Positions 13,509-21,987 of a stretch of DNA of 52,078 nt are shown piece by piece. The stretch comes from a virus: IMG/VR virus record IMGVR_UViG_3300021062_000003, positions 1 through 52,078 of that record. One strand, 5' to 3'. The notes below the pieces were generated by a model. The model was not told the origin of the DNA, searched no databases, and saw only the letters and a list, made by a program, of their open reading frames with translations. The first letter of the stretch is position 1, and each line of letters starts with the position of its first letter. The position numbers were made by a program, and so were the translations under genes.

Positions 13509-15488
13509 ATGAAACCCATCTATTACGTGCCCGAGAAATACCAGCGACCGGACGAATCGTTCGGGTCCATCCCCGACACCGAAGATCGCAAGCTGATGTC
13601 CACGCTGGACTACATCGGCGCGAAGCCGATCATTATGATCTATCAAGGGTCATTCATGGACGAGTCGAATGTGGTGATATTCGACAAGTTCAAACAGGCC
13701 GTCAATGATCAGGTGCCGATCGACTACCGCGGCCCGGTGTGCATCGACTTGGAGGAACCGTACTCGCCCAAACTCGTTTCGACCAATCGCGAGGAGCGAG
13801 AGGCGACGATTGCTGTCTACGTGAAGCTGCTCAAGATCGCCAAACAGATGCGGGCATTCTGTCAGTGGGGCTTCTACGGCCTGCCTTGGGCTTCCACCAG
13901 CGAAGGTGTGACTTACGAATGGCGAAAGAAGATCGCCCAGTACGCGGCGGTTCTGAAAGAATCCAGCATGCTTTGCCCGTCGCTGTATATGGACTTGCCG
14001 GCCGAGTCGCAGCACGGATCGGCGTTCCTCAACCAGCGGTACGCTCGTCAGATCGTCAAGGAGTCGCTGCGGCATTGTCAGACGGTGTTTCCGTTCTACA
14101 CGCCGCGATTCCGTGCCAGCAACGAGCCGTGGGACTTGGTGACAATCGGATCGCTGGAGTTTATCTCGCATGTCGCGGCGGCCGATGCGGCTGGGGCGCA
14201 TGGCGGCATCTACTGGGGCGACGACGGCTACAACTTCATGCGGATCGGATCGTACCCGGTGTTCGAGGAAGGCAATCCCAACTACGAACACCAGCGGCGA
14301 TGCAAGGCAGTCATGCTGCGGGAAATTCCATTCCTGAACAAGTTCGGCTCTCGCTCGATTTCATCTATTTACTGCCAAATGTTCGCCAGTAAAATGTCAG
14401 AAATGCACTTGGCATTCAACGGTCGGTATCTGCCGGTCGGACACGGCCACGGCGGTAGGTTCTTTGTGACGCCGGAGCCTGAGAAGGTGGAGCCGGAAGT
14501 GGACGAAACCAAGATCGAGCCGCCGATCAAGATGGAGGTCATCGAGAACGACACGCTCAAGATCGAATACCCCGGAGGGGCGCGATATCAGCCGATCACC
14601 GGCCCCTCAGATGTCCGAATCGACATTCTCCAAGCGATCATCGAAGATTGGAAGTCCGGCATCAACCCCAAGGGAACGTGCGGCATCGACGATCTTCTGT
14701 TGCTCATCAATCTGTGGAATGCTCCGATCCACCAGAGCGGCGGCGCGAGCATGGATCCGGTCGTGGACTTGCACGACGAAGATTTGAATAACGCCATCGT
14801 CTACTGCGCTGACAACAAGATTCGCAAGGGAATTCGCATCAAGGGTCAGTGCGAACTGGAAAACGTGCTGATCGTCGGCGCGTTCATGGCGATCGACATG
14901 CGGACCCAAACGGGCCTGGACATTGGCGGCAAGGTGACGGCGATCCGCTGCCAAACCTTCAACGCCGACGATCCCACCGATTCCCCGATCGGCCAACAGG
15001 GCGACCAAGGCGGTTACGGTCTGTGGGCTGAGGGCAAACAAATCACCTTCAAGCCCGGCGCTACCCTCAAGATGTCGCTTCGCAATGACACCAGCAAGCA
15101 CCGAGCCGGACAGTATTCCTGCCGCACCGACGATACCCAGTGGATCATGGACCCCACATCGTCGGCCTATTTCTATGGCGCCGATGGCAAGGACTACACC
15201 AGTCGCATGACGGGCTCTGAGGGCAATGTGCTTCACAACTGCCATTTCTTCGGCGACACCGTGAGCTTCGGCGGCACGGCCGGAGGCAACCCGTCCGAAC
15301 ACCGTCAGTTCTCCGGCGACATCTACAAACCGCACTTCCATCTGATGCCCGGCAGCAAGGTCAAGGTCCAGCCCGGCGTTGATGGCCTGCGGTTCCATGA
15401 TGTCATCGCCAGTTCCGACAACTGGCTGGAAACCGATTCACAAGCACAGAACGTCACTCACACGATGGCCACGCAAGTCGTGTCATAA
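13509..15488 (+). CDS. GH56 hyaluronidase-like protein with dockerin-like segment and beta-helix-like C-terminus
   Basis: This 659-residue protein starts at ATG 13509 with AAGGAG upstream. Residues 1-290 follow the GH56 hyaluronidase plan. VCIDLEE places Asp80 and Glu82 as the D-x-E catalytic pair. GFYGLPW is at 121-127, LKESSMLCPSLYMD at 149-162, QRYARQIVKESLRHC at 176-190, and the WDLVTIG...AAGAHGGIYWGD end strand at 208-238. Residues ~366-403 (DVRIDILQAII... GTCGIDDLLLLINLWN) resemble the dockerin-like repeat of planctomycete secreted proteins. The remainder is beta-rich, like a short beta-helix. No signal peptide is seen. It may degrade or bind a host surface glycan. Its place outside the virion operon leaves open whether it is in the particle. 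Confidence 0.62.
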   Translation: MKPIYYVPEKYQRPDESFGSIPDTEDRKLMSTLDYIGAKPIIMIYQGSFMDESNVVIFDKFKQAVNDQVPIDYRGPVCIDLEEPYSPKLVSTNREEREATIAVYVKLLKIAKQMRAFCQWGFYGLPWASTSEGVTYEWRKKIAQYAAVLKESSMLCPSLYMDLPAESQHGSAFLNQRYARQIVKESLRHCQTVFPFYTPRFRASNEPWDLVTIGSLEFISHVAAADAAGAHGGIYWGDDGYNFMRIGSYPVFEEGNPNYEHQRRCKAVMLREIPFLNKFGSRSISSIYCQMFASKMSEMHLAFNGRYLPVGHGHGGRFFVTPEPEKVEPEVDETKIEPPIKMEVIENDTLKIEYPGGARYQPITGPSDVRIDILQAIIEDWKSGINPKGTCGIDDLLLLINLWNAPIHQSGGASMDPVVDLHDEDLNNAIVYCADNKIRKGIRIKGQCELENVLIVGAFMAIDMRTQTGLDIGGKVTAIRCQTFNADDPTDSPIGQQGDQGGYGLWAEGKQITFKPGATLKMSLRNDTSKHRAGQYSCRTDDTQWIMDPTSSAYFYGADGKDYTSRMTGSEGNVLHNCHFFGDTVSFGGTAGGNPSEHRQFSGDIYKPHFHLMPGSKVKVQPGVDGLRFHDVIASSDNWLETDSQAQNVTHTMATQVVS

Positions 15489-15509
15489 TCAGGCGTCTTT
15501 CTCTAAACG

Positions 15510-15542
15510 GCCTACCGTCGCCGAAAGATTACGGTAGGCTTT
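15510..15542 (+). promoter_or_regulatory. Hairpin abutting the RusA start codon
   Basis: GCCTACCGT (15510-15518) and ACGGTAGGC (15531-15539) form a 9-bp stem followed by TTT and then the ATG at 15543. It can act as a terminator for the upstream gene. The only ribosome-site-like bases (GGTAGG) are buried in the 3' arm, so folding would also hide the RusA start. Confidence 0.65.
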
Positions 15543-15896
15543 ATGAAGATCATCCACATTCCACTCCAGCTTGTGAGCGAGGCCAATCAACGGGAAAGCC
15601 ACTGGGCCAAACATAGGCGGAAGAAGGGCCAGCAGGAAATCGCTGCGGCCTATCTGCGGCAAGAGAACATCGACGGCTTGCGGCCCACCCGTATCGGGCT
15701 TACTCGCGTCGTTCCGGCCAGCGGCAAGCACGCCGGAAAGCTAATGGACGACGACAACCTTGCCGGCTGTTTCAAGCACGTCCAAGATGCCATCGCCAAG
15801 GAGCTTGGCATGGACGATGGTGATATCAAGTGGAGCTATCACCAGATTCGGCACGGCTTGGAACACTTTGTTGATGTTGTGATGGAAATACCCTGA
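15543..15896 (+). CDS. rusA: RusA-like Holliday-junction resolvase
   Basis: This 117-residue protein has the length and metal-binding plan of RusA. DDDN is at 69-72 (KLMDDDNLAGCFKHVQDAIA), D82 lies in the following helix, and DDGDIKW is at 91-97. RusA cuts four-way DNA junctions, here probably to resolve recombination intermediates before packaging. Basic residues fill the N-terminal half. The ATG follows a hairpin directly, with no free ribosome site. Confidence 0.83.
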   Translation: MKIIHIPLQLVSEANQRESHWAKHRRKKGQQEIAAAYLRQENIDGLRPTRIGLTRVVPASGKHAGKLMDDDNLAGCFKHVQDAIAKELGMDDGDIKWSYHQIRHGLEHFVDVVMEIP

Positions 15897-15906
15897 AAGG
15901 AGTTGT

Positions 15907-16407
15907 ATGAAGTCTATTTTGCAAGATTGGGTCATGCGCCTCGGCTTGAGACACCAAGGCGTCCTTGTGTCGGCGGTTCGCGGCTGCGACGACGAGCCAA
16001 GAAACTCGCCGACCAAGATACTCACCAGATGCCTGCGCGATGCGATACTTGAGGCGCATTGCGGCGACAACGCCAAGGCCGCGACGTTCATGGAGCGGGT
16101 GAGCGATGAGGAATTGCTTCGTCGCATGGACATGGTTCGCAAGGACATGGATCACTTGCCGCATCATTTTGTGATGCACATGATTCATGCTGTCGAGATC
16201 ATCGGCTACAAGCATCCAAATCAGCACGTTGCCGGACTATGGAGGCAGTTCTACGAAAGACTTGTCCGGTGCCTCCACTTGCGGCCCGAAACCGAGGATG
16301 CTCTTGACGAACGACTGAACCGCGATGAGGCATCGTTTGCCCAAGAGGCCATGCGAACCAATGGCCTGCCATCGGGCAGTCGGGTTTCGATCGACTCAAA
16401 CGCATAA
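15907..16407 (+). CDS. Conserved-type phage protein of unknown function (HQGVLVSAVRGCD)
   Basis: This 166-residue protein starts at ATG 15907 with a strong AAGGAG site. The sequence follows a common phage family: an opening DWVMRLGLRHQGVLVSAVRG, a middle with HHFVMHMIHAVEIIGYKHP, and a terminal HLRPETEDALDERLNRDEAS. These blocks are highly patterned, with conserved His and Asp residues, but no experimentally defined activity is known to me. It lies between the RusA-like and co-chaperonin genes. Confidence 0.72.
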   Translation: MKSILQDWVMRLGLRHQGVLVSAVRGCDDEPRNSPTKILTRCLRDAILEAHCGDNAKAATFMERVSDEELLRRMDMVRKDMDHLPHHFVMHMIHAVEIIGYKHPNQHVAGLWRQFYERLVRCLHLRPETEDALDERLNRDEASFAQEAMRTNGLPSGSRVSIDSNA

Positions 16408-16408
16408 T
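16403..16408 (+). promoter_or_regulatory. Possible -10 element of the co-chaperonin promoter
   Basis: CATAAT ends two bases before palindrome copy 4, so a transcript would start inside the palindrome. No clear -35 hexamer is visible at the standard distance, so the promoter call is weak. Confidence 0.33.
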
Positions 16409-16409
16409 C

Positions 16410-16425
16410 GTCCCCAATTGGGGAC
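16410..16425. repeat. 16-bp palindrome, copy 4 (upstream of GroES-like gene)
   Basis: This is an exact GTCCCCAATTGGGGAC between the stop at 16407 and the ribosome site GGAAG. It ends 16 nt before the ATG at 16442. Confidence 0.97.
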
Positions 16426-16441
16426 ACTGTGAAAGGAAGCC

Positions 16442-16807
16442 ATGAGGCTAATACCGAAAGAAGATTGGACCGTCGTTCAGCGGGTTGACGAACACGAGAG
16501 AACCGCCGCGGGCATCTTTCTGCCGCCGCCCAGTTCGGTTCAGGCCCAACTTGCACCAGTGTACTGCCGCGTCATGTCCGTTGGACCCGGTAAGATCACC
16601 ACCAATGGAACCCGCGTTCCGCTGGAGTGGAAGGAAGGCGACATCGTTGCCGTCATGCCAAAGAACAATGGCTTCATTGTCGAAATGGACAAGATTCTCA
16701 GCGCCGTGCCCAAGCCGGACGACATCAAGATGTTCGCCGTCCAGTCGATGTACGTGATTGGCGTCGTTGAGGTCGAGGCCCACGATGAGTTGCGGCTTGC
16801 CAAATGA
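16442..16807 (+). CDS. GroES-like co-chaperonin
   Basis: This 121-residue protein is close in length to the GroES family (about 95) with an extended C-terminus. The first strand, TAAGIFLPPP, follows the Cpn10 pattern 'T.gGI.lP'. VMSVGPGKITTNG and the strand EWKEGDIVAVMPK match the Cpn10 barrel strands 'V.avGpG' and 'Gd.V'. A phage co-chaperonin would cap the host GroEL to fold capsid proteins. The mobile-loop region lies at the expected place (about residues 18-32). The gene has its own palindrome-bearing leader and a coupled HNH gene downstream. Confidence 0.74.
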   Translation: MRLIPKEDWTVVQRVDEHERTAAGIFLPPPSSVQAQLAPVYCRVMSVGPGKITTNGTRVPLEWKEGDIVAVMPKNNGFIVEMDKILSAVPKPDDIKMFAVQSMYVIGVVEVEAHDELRLAK

Positions 16808-17232
16808 GACAGACCCCGCTCAAACGTGGTACGTCAAGGCTCAAGCGGACGCGACTGCGCTCCGTGGGCAAGAAGAAGCCCACGGAGTCGCCGCTTTCGC
16901 TTGAGCATGAGGCGATACTGATGCGGTTTTGGGCCATTGCCGGATCGGGGTTCAGACTTTTGATTCTTGGCGAGCTTCAACGGATCGCTGCCTTGCCCGG
17001 TAAGAAACGCTGTGCCCGCAACCACTTCAGCCGGCTCAAGGCTGCTGGGCATTTTGGCGTCAAGGGGCGCAAGTGCGTGTGTTGTGGCACAGCGGCTCAA
17101 GTTCCGCATCACATCATCCCGCTGTGCAACGGCGGCCCGAACCACAAGCTCAACATCGCGCCCGTGTGCAATCGTCACCACGAACTGATCCATCCACACC
17201 TGAAAGAACGCCGCAATGCCCCACGAAGATGA
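16804..17232 (+). CDS. HNH endonuclease
   Basis: This 142-residue protein starts at an ATG overlapping the previous stop. The N-terminal 40 residues are strongly basic. The HNH core is CVCCGTAAQVPHHIIPLCNG (91-110), N117, CNRHHELIH (122-130), with Cys pairs for zinc. Phage HNH proteins of this type can assist terminase in cutting DNA or act in recombination. Its place beside the RusA-like gene, far from terminase, gives no decisive hint. Confidence 0.8.
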   Translation: MRQTPLKRGTSRLKRTRLRSVGKKKPTESPLSLEHEAILMRFWAIAGSGFRLLILGELQRIAALPGKKRCARNHFSRLKAAGHFGVKGRKCVCCGTAAQVPHHIIPLCNGGPNHKLNIAPVCNRHHELIHPHLKERRNAPRR

Positions 17233-17482
17233 AAAGCCCCGCACTGTCCCGCTCGACGTGGCCGTTGGCGACATCGTGATATCAGACTACAAAATCACGG
17301 CGGAAGTGATTGAGGTTTGGGATTCCAAGCATACCGCCAACGGCGTTCAGTCCGTGAACCCAATGATGAAGATTCTTTTTCGACACGGTGGCACGCACTT
17401 GGTTTCACGGCTGTCGCCACTGTGGGACGTTCACAAGAAGGTCGAGCCCAAGCCGGCCGAGAACTTTGAAGGGTGGTTTTGA
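17216..17482 (+). CDS. Small beta-rich phage protein, unknown
   Basis: This 88-residue protein overlaps the HNH gene by 17 bp. The strand pattern VAVGDIVISDYKITAEVIEV suggests a small SH3-like barrel, and the tail (KPAENFEGWF) is acidic and aromatic. No family is recognised. Confidence 0.58.
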   Translation: MPHEDEKPRTVPLDVAVGDIVISDYKITAEVIEVWDSKHTANGVQSVNPMMKILFRHGGTHLVSRLSPLWDVHKKVEPKPAENFEGWF

Positions 17483-17579
17483 TGCCGAGTGCGGCCGTGA
17501 GCTTGATCGGTCGAAAGACATCATCAAATGCGCGCCGTGCGGCATGGGATTGTCCGCAGCCGCGAAAGGATCAGGATGA
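17466..17579 (+). CDS. Possible mini zinc-binding protein
   Basis: A TTG-start frame of 37 codons reads AECGRELDRSKDIIKCAPCG, resembling a tiny zinc-ribbon half. Its stop overlaps the ATG of the next gene (ATGA), which fits coupling. It overlaps the end of the previous gene by 17 bp. It has only three Cys residues, so the call is tentative. Confidence 0.35.
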   Translation: MKGGFDAECGRELDRSKDIIKCAPCGMGLSAAAKGSG

Positions 17580-17764
17580 CCCGCACTCGCTTTGAACTGC
17601 TGGATATGATCCGGGCCATAGACGAGAGCGATGATGTCTCACTGACGCCGTGGGAAATCAACTTCATCGCGGGCATGATCGACAATCCACCGTCACGTTT
17701 CACTGAAAAACAAGCGGCCGTCATCGAGCGAATCCATGACGGCCTTGGAAGGATCACACGATGA
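17576..17764 (+). CDS. Small helical phage protein, unknown
   Basis: This 62-residue protein starts at ATG 17576 after AAAGGA. The sequence LTPWEINFIAGMIDNPPSRF then TEKQAAVIERIHDGLG follows a short two-helix pattern seen in many uncharacterised phage proteins. Its stop overlaps the ATG of the next gene. Confidence 0.62.
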   Translation: MTRTRFELLDMIRAIDESDDVSLTPWEINFIAGMIDNPPSRFTEKQAAVIERIHDGLGRITR

Positions 17765-18138
17765 AAGCTCAGTTTGACGCCGCCACTGAAACCTTGATGA
17801 TGTCAACTTCCGACATCGGAACTGCTCTGCGGATCGACGTTGACGCCTTGGCAATGGTCATCAGCGGTCGATGTATGCTTGGCGGCGGTCGGTTCTCGGG
17901 AACCTATGCCGACGCCGTTGCCTTCGCCCGCCATCTGCTCAAGTCGGCGGCGGTATGCCCGGCTCATCATCTTGGGGTCAGTCTCGGGGGTGAAGTCCAG
18001 CCGGCCGAGCCGCTGGCCGCCGCGGTCGCCGAGCTTCGTGGCGAGATCGCGGAGATTCGGGCCGATCTTGGGCTTGGCCGACCTGCCCCGGCTCCCTCGA
18101 TCCATGACGCCGTTCGGAAGGAACCGCTCCAAGAGTAG
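17761..18138 (+). CDS. Unknown protein overlapping the opposing gene
   Basis: This 125-residue protein is coupled to the previous gene by ATGA. The first half looks like a compact domain (ALRIDVDALAMVISGRCMLG, then GTYADAVAFARHLL). The second half is helical (AAVAELRGEIAEIRADLG). It overlaps the minus-strand gene at 17803-18561 for 336 bp, tail to tail. Coupled start and domain-like sequence support it, but one of the two overlapping tails may be non-functional. Confidence 0.52.
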   Translation: MKAQFDAATETLMMSTSDIGTALRIDVDALAMVISGRCMLGGGRFSGTYADAVAFARHLLKSAAVCPAHHLGVSLGGEVQPAEPLAAAVAELRGEIAEIRADLGLGRPAPAPSIHDAVRKEPLQE

Positions 18139-18561
18139 CTTCCGCTGAGCCTCCACAGCGGCCCTGGGATCATCCACCAGCCCAATCAGGTCCGGAAGGT
18201 GCCTTTCGAGCCAAGAAGCCTTCCTGGGGTCAATGCGGGCCACTGGGCGGGAAGCCTTGCAGAGCTTCTGGGCGCGTTCGGCCTGGATCATCCACAGTTC
18301 CAGAGCCTCCCGGCTGGTGACCATCAGCCGGCGAAACAGCCGAACCGGCATTTTCATCCTGATGGGGCGGGTTTTTTGCCCGAATTCCCAAAAACGGCCG
18401 ATGTAAAGGCCGCATTTCACCCACCTGCGGAGGGTTTTGGGCGGGACGACCACCTTCCAGCGGGCTGCTATCACCCGCTGGACATCGCCGCCGTCCAAGG
18501 GGCACAGCAGCTTATGCCGCTCCAGGTCGATCGCCGGGGGGTCCAAGGGCAGCCGGATCAT
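17803..18561 (-). CDS. Unknown protein, possible MerR-like N-terminal domain
   Basis: This 252-residue protein is the last gene of the virion operon. It starts at an ATG overlapping the stop of the fibronectin-type protein. Residues about 25-75 (WKVVVPPKTLRRWVKCGLYI) resemble a helix-turn-helix used in excisionase/MerR-like or terminase-small-like domains. The middle is strongly basic. The final ~60 residues look low in structure and overlap an opposing gene, so the true functional end may be shorter. No family is recognised with confidence. Confidence 0.5.
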   Translation of the reverse strand: MIRLPLDPPAIDLERHKLLCPLDGGDVQRVIAARWKVVVPPKTLRRWVKCGLYIGRFWEFGQKTRPIRMKMPVRLFRRLMVTSREALELWMIQAERAQKLCKASRPVARIDPRKASWLERHLPDLIGLVDDPRAAVEAQRKLLLERFLPNGVMDRGSRGRSAKPKIGPNLRDLATKLGDRGGQRLGRLDFTPETDPKMMSRAYRRRLEQMAGEGNGVGIGSREPTAAKHTSTADDHCQGVNVDPQSSSDVGS

Positions 18562-20690
18562 GTCCGCTGGCGGGGTTGGAGGCGGTATTGGCGATAGTAC
18601 CGGCGGAACGGGGGATTCGGCGGATCGCCGCCAGGGGGCGGGTTGGGATCGTCCTCGACGGTAAAGCACCAGATCGGGCCGGCCGTTGCCCCGAATGCGT
18701 TGATGTTGTAGACCTGCCAGTAGTACGTCTGCCCGTAAACCAACGTGACGGGCATGGCAAGGCTGTCGATGACCGCCCCAGGCCCATAGGTCGGCACGCC
18801 TTGGCCCAGCAACGCCGGGTCCGTGGAGAAGAACACCATGACTTCATCGGTGTTGGCGCCGTTCGTCCATTCCAATTCAGCCGTGTTTTGGGCGACATCA
18901 ACTTCGCAGTCGGCTTCGGCGCCAGGGCTGGGGTCAGTCGGGGCGCCCGGAACGCTTCCGCCCGCGGCAGCCGTCGTGAACGTCCATGTCGTGCTGTTGA
19001 CGAAGGTGCAGCCGTCGTATGAACGGATGAACCATCGGTATTGGCTGTTGAACTGGAGGGTGAAGGCCGTAAAGCCGGAAGTCACATTGGACAGGACGGG
19101 ATTGGCCGGCTGCGCGTCACCGACTTTCCAGATGAAGAAATCGAACTGCGGCGTGAAGGCGTTGGAGTCGAGGAAGCTGTACGTGGGATTGACCGAAACT
19201 CCGGTGGCCGCATTGGCCGGATTCGGGCTCGATGCCGCAGTCATGGCTGCACGGGTGGAGAAGCCCCAAATCGGACCTTCCGTTTCTCCGTCTTCGTTGA
19301 CAGCGACGATCTTCCAATAGTAATTCGTGCCCGACACCAGGGGCGGCGTCATCCATGCCGTAACCGTGATTCCGGTGGCGACCAATGGAGGATTGGGCGA
19401 CGTGCCGAAATAGACGTTGTAGCTGTCGGCTCCGCTGGATTCATTCCACTGGAGAGTCACGCCACACTGGTTTTGGCTGCCCGTGCCGTTGGTCGGCGAA
19501 ATGTAGGTGAAGCTGCCCGGCGGGGTGCCGGAAAACTCGACGACCAAGACTGGCCTCAGATCGGCGGCGGCTTCGGCCGAGGCGTGCTTGTATTTGCCGG
19601 TCGAGTCAACTTCATTCTGCCACTTGATGCGAAACCGGATGGTCGTTTGGCCGGCCGCCCGTGCAGCAATAATGAGATTCTTGAGGTTGACGGTTCGATA
19701 GGCGCCAAGGATCGGGTCCACCGATTCGTCCACGTCAAAGAGTCCGACCGCTTGGCCGGGAATGTCGAAGTCATTGGAACCGCCGCCCGGCGTCAACCAC
19801 GGCACGGTTCCGTCTCGCGTGTTCCAAGTCGCTTGCTGAGTCACTGACGACGGGATCAGGGCTCGGGCAATCTCCAAGGGCAAGTCGCTGTAAATGCCGA
19901 TCTGCGGACCCGGGGGCGGCTGGAAGCGAATCCAAGAGTCAGTGATGGTCCCACTGTCCGGCAGACTGGAAATGTCGGCCAGATAGATGCCACGCTGAAA
20001 CAGGATGCTGATGAACTGGAGCGGATTGGCCGCCGAATAATCAGTGTCGGGATCGTTGGCGTCGATCAGGGTGTCTTGCAGGCCGATTTCATACGTCAGA
20101 ACCGTTGCGCCCTCTTCGGCCATTGAGTATTGCACTTCGGCCTGAACATGATCGACGCGGGCGGTGACTGTCGATCCGTCGCTGAAAATGTCGCAGGCAA
20201 ACGCAAGGCCGAAGCTGGACGATCGGAAATCCGAGGCTTCCCACCCGTCCAAGTCAGAGCCGAAGAACACAATCTCATACACCGTTTCCGTGGACGGCAG
20301 CTTGCGAACCTGCGCTCGGTTGGAGGTCTGGACCACGCCATTCTTGACCAAGCGAGCGATCGCTTCGGTGGCATAGGTTCCAGCCACTACGTCGCTCAGC
20401 ACTTCGCTCATTTCGACGTAGAACACGACCACGAAGTTGTCGGTGTCATCGGGAATATCCGTCGTGTCAAACCCGAAGCTCGACGCCACCAGATAGTTTG
20501 TGGACGCACTCGCGGCTGTGGAGGCCGCCGTGGCCCGCGAGTTGTTGGAACTGACGATATTGCCCGGATTGCTCCACGCAACCGTTCCGACGCCGGTATT
20601 GTTGGCGCCAGCCCCGGCACTGTTGACGCCGGAACTTTCGGTCGGCAATTCCTCGCCGCTGTTGCTGGATAGCAGTGGCCAAAAGCTCAC
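18558..20690 (-). CDS. Virion surface protein with fibronectin type III domains
   Basis: In this 710-residue protein, residues 1-190 are Ser/Thr/Ala-rich beta structure. Residues about 195-400 resemble a DNRLRE-type beta domain (FRIKWQNEVDSTGKYKHA). Three fibronectin III-like domains follow at about 400-500, 500-595 and 605-690, each ending in the typical 'YYW.i...' then 'G..W.FtT' strands. A basic tail (FRRYYRQYRLQPRQRT) ends the protein. Such domains decorate phage tails and help attach to cell-surface carbohydrate. The third domain is closely similar to the small secreted protein at 46653-47027. Confidence 0.72.
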   Translation of the reverse strand: MSFWPLLSSNSGEELPTESSGVNSAGAGANNTGVGTVAWSNPGNIVSSNNSRATAASTAASASTNYLVASSFGFDTTDIPDDTDNFVVVFYVEMSEVLSDVVAGTYATEAIARLVKNGVVQTSNRAQVRKLPSTETVYEIVFFGSDLDGWEASDFRSSSFGLAFACDIFSDGSTVTARVDHVQAEVQYSMAEEGATVLTYEIGLQDTLIDANDPDTDYSAANPLQFISILFQRGIYLADISSLPDSGTITDSWIRFQPPPGPQIGIYSDLPLEIARALIPSSVTQQATWNTRDGTVPWLTPGGGSNDFDIPGQAVGLFDVDESVDPILGAYRTVNLKNLIIAARAAGQTTIRFRIKWQNEVDSTGKYKHASAEAAADLRPVLVVEFSGTPPGSFTYISPTNGTGSQNQCGVTLQWNESSGADSYNVYFGTSPNPPLVATGITVTAWMTPPLVSGTNYYWKIVAVNEDGETEGPIWGFSTRAAMTAASSPNPANAATGVSVNPTYSFLDSNAFTPQFDFFIWKVGDAQPANPVLSNVTSGFTAFTLQFNSQYRWFIRSYDGCTFVNSTTWTFTTAAAGGSVPGAPTDPSPGAEADCEVDVAQNTAELEWTNGANTDEVMVFFSTDPALLGQGVPTYGPGAVIDSLAMPVTLVYGQTYYWQVYNINAFGATAGPIWCFTVEDDPNPPPGGDPPNPPFRRYYRQYRLQPRQRT

Positions 20691-20702
20691 GGGCGATTTT
20701 CC

Positions 20703-21908
20703 TTACGAGGGCAGAAGCGGGAGCGTCCAAAGCTGGGTGGCCGACGATGCGAAGAATGTTGCGATCGTGTTCGCGGCCATTTCGATCGCTGCGTTGGCCG
20801 CAAGGCCATTGATGGCGACCCCAGTTTGACCGTAAACCTTCAAAACGGCGGCGGCGTTGTTCTTGACCGTGATCGAATCTCCGATCGGGATGGCACGAAG
20901 CTGGATGCCCTTGGTGGCATCAGCGGCCGTTGCCAACACGAACGAAGCATTCACGTCTGTCGCGTTGGCCTGTGCGTTTCCGGCAGCAGCGGCCGTTTCA
21001 TACGTCCGCGCTTCGTATGAAACGATCTTGGCCCCACCAGCCTCGACGCTCGCCAACGACGGATCGTAATAGCCGCCGTAAACCTCGATCGTCGAAGTGT
21101 CGTTGGCCCGGAGCGACCGGACGGAAGTGAATCCGCCTGTAACGGTGCGCACGTTGCAATTGAACAGGCGGCAGATGGAGTCCCCGCCAGTAGTGATGCC
21201 AGATGCGTCAATGTCTGGCTGGGCAGAAGGCTGAGTAAGGAATGTGCATCCATAGCATTCGGCCAGGGTGTTCGAGGTTGTGTCGCCGTCGCCGACTTCC
21301 AAGCAACTTGAGTTGAGCGCCGGGTTGCCGGGTGCGTAGTTCTCCCACTCGCACCCGAAGAACTTCATGGTGAAATAGTTGCCGTAAATGACGATCGTAT
21401 CGTTGTTCGGCGTGCCCGACGACGACTTGAACCGGCAGTTGTAGGCCCGCCACGTTCGCACGACGGTTCCGTTCACCGGGCCGTCGATGTAAAGCGAGTC
21501 CTCGCCGCACGTCAAGAACAGGTCGATGAAGGTGACATTATCGACAGTGTTTGGGTCGGTGGTCGGATGGTAATAGAACGTCGATCCCGTTGCCGTCGAT
21601 GCGAAGTTCTGGAAGGTCTGGTTTGCCCGCGGGTGGTAGCGGATGCCCGATTCGGGAGCCGTCACGACCCAGCGGGTTTCCGGGCCTGATCCAATGATCG
21701 TCGTGTTCGCCACGCCAACCACGTCGGCGGCAATCTCAAAGTCGCCCGGACCCATTTCCAACACGTCGTCGGCTACCAGATCGGCATGGGCCAATGCGAA
21801 CGCCAAGCCACGCGCGGCGTTGGAGTCCACGCTGGGAACATAGCGGGTCACGCCGCCGTTCTTGCCGCGACGAAGCACAATTCCAGGGTCGATGGCTGAT
21901 CCGCTCAT
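20703..21908 (-). CDS. Tail spike, right-handed beta-helix
   Basis: This 401-residue protein starts at ATG 21908 after GGAGT. The centre is a succession of short strands with N, G and small residues at turns (FQNFASTATG, CRFKSSSGTPNNDTIVIYG, CTFLTQ, CNVRTVTGGF), the signature of pectate-lyase-type beta-helices used by tail spikes. The C-terminus (GIQLRAIPIGDSITVKNN... LWTLP) looks like a trimerisation or capping domain. It probably recognises or cleaves a surface polysaccharide. Catalytic residues cannot be assigned by eye. Confidence 0.72.
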   Translation of the reverse strand: MSGSAIDPGIVLRRGKNGGVTRYVPSVDSNAARGLAFALAHADLVADDVLEMGPGDFEIAADVVGVANTTIIGSGPETRWVVTAPESGIRYHPRANQTFQNFASTATGSTFYYHPTTDPNTVDNVTFIDLFLTCGEDSLYIDGPVNGTVVRTWRAYNCRFKSSSGTPNNDTIVIYGNYFTMKFFGCEWENYAPGNPALNSSCLEVGDGDTTSNTLAECYGCTFLTQPSAQPDIDASGITTGGDSICRLFNCNVRTVTGGFTSVRSLRANDTSTIEVYGGYYDPSLASVEAGGAKIVSYEARTYETAAAAGNAQANATDVNASFVLATAADATKGIQLRAIPIGDSITVKNNAAAVLKVYGQTGVAINGLAANAAIEMAANTIATFFASSATQLWTLPLLPS

Positions 21909-21926
21909 TGGACACTCCGAGTTTCA

Positions 21927-21955
21927 AAAGTCCCGCCGTCGTTGGTGGACGGCGG
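21927..21955 (-). terminator. Terminator-like hairpin before the tail-spike gene
   Basis: CCGCCGTC (21933-21940) and GACGGCGG (21948-21955) form an 8-bp stem. On the minus strand it is followed by ACTTTT. The short T-run suggests partial termination between the lysis-type genes and the tail spike. Confidence 0.5.
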
Positions 21956-21987
21956 CGGGTGGCAGGACATCCCTCGTAAGGGCTCGG

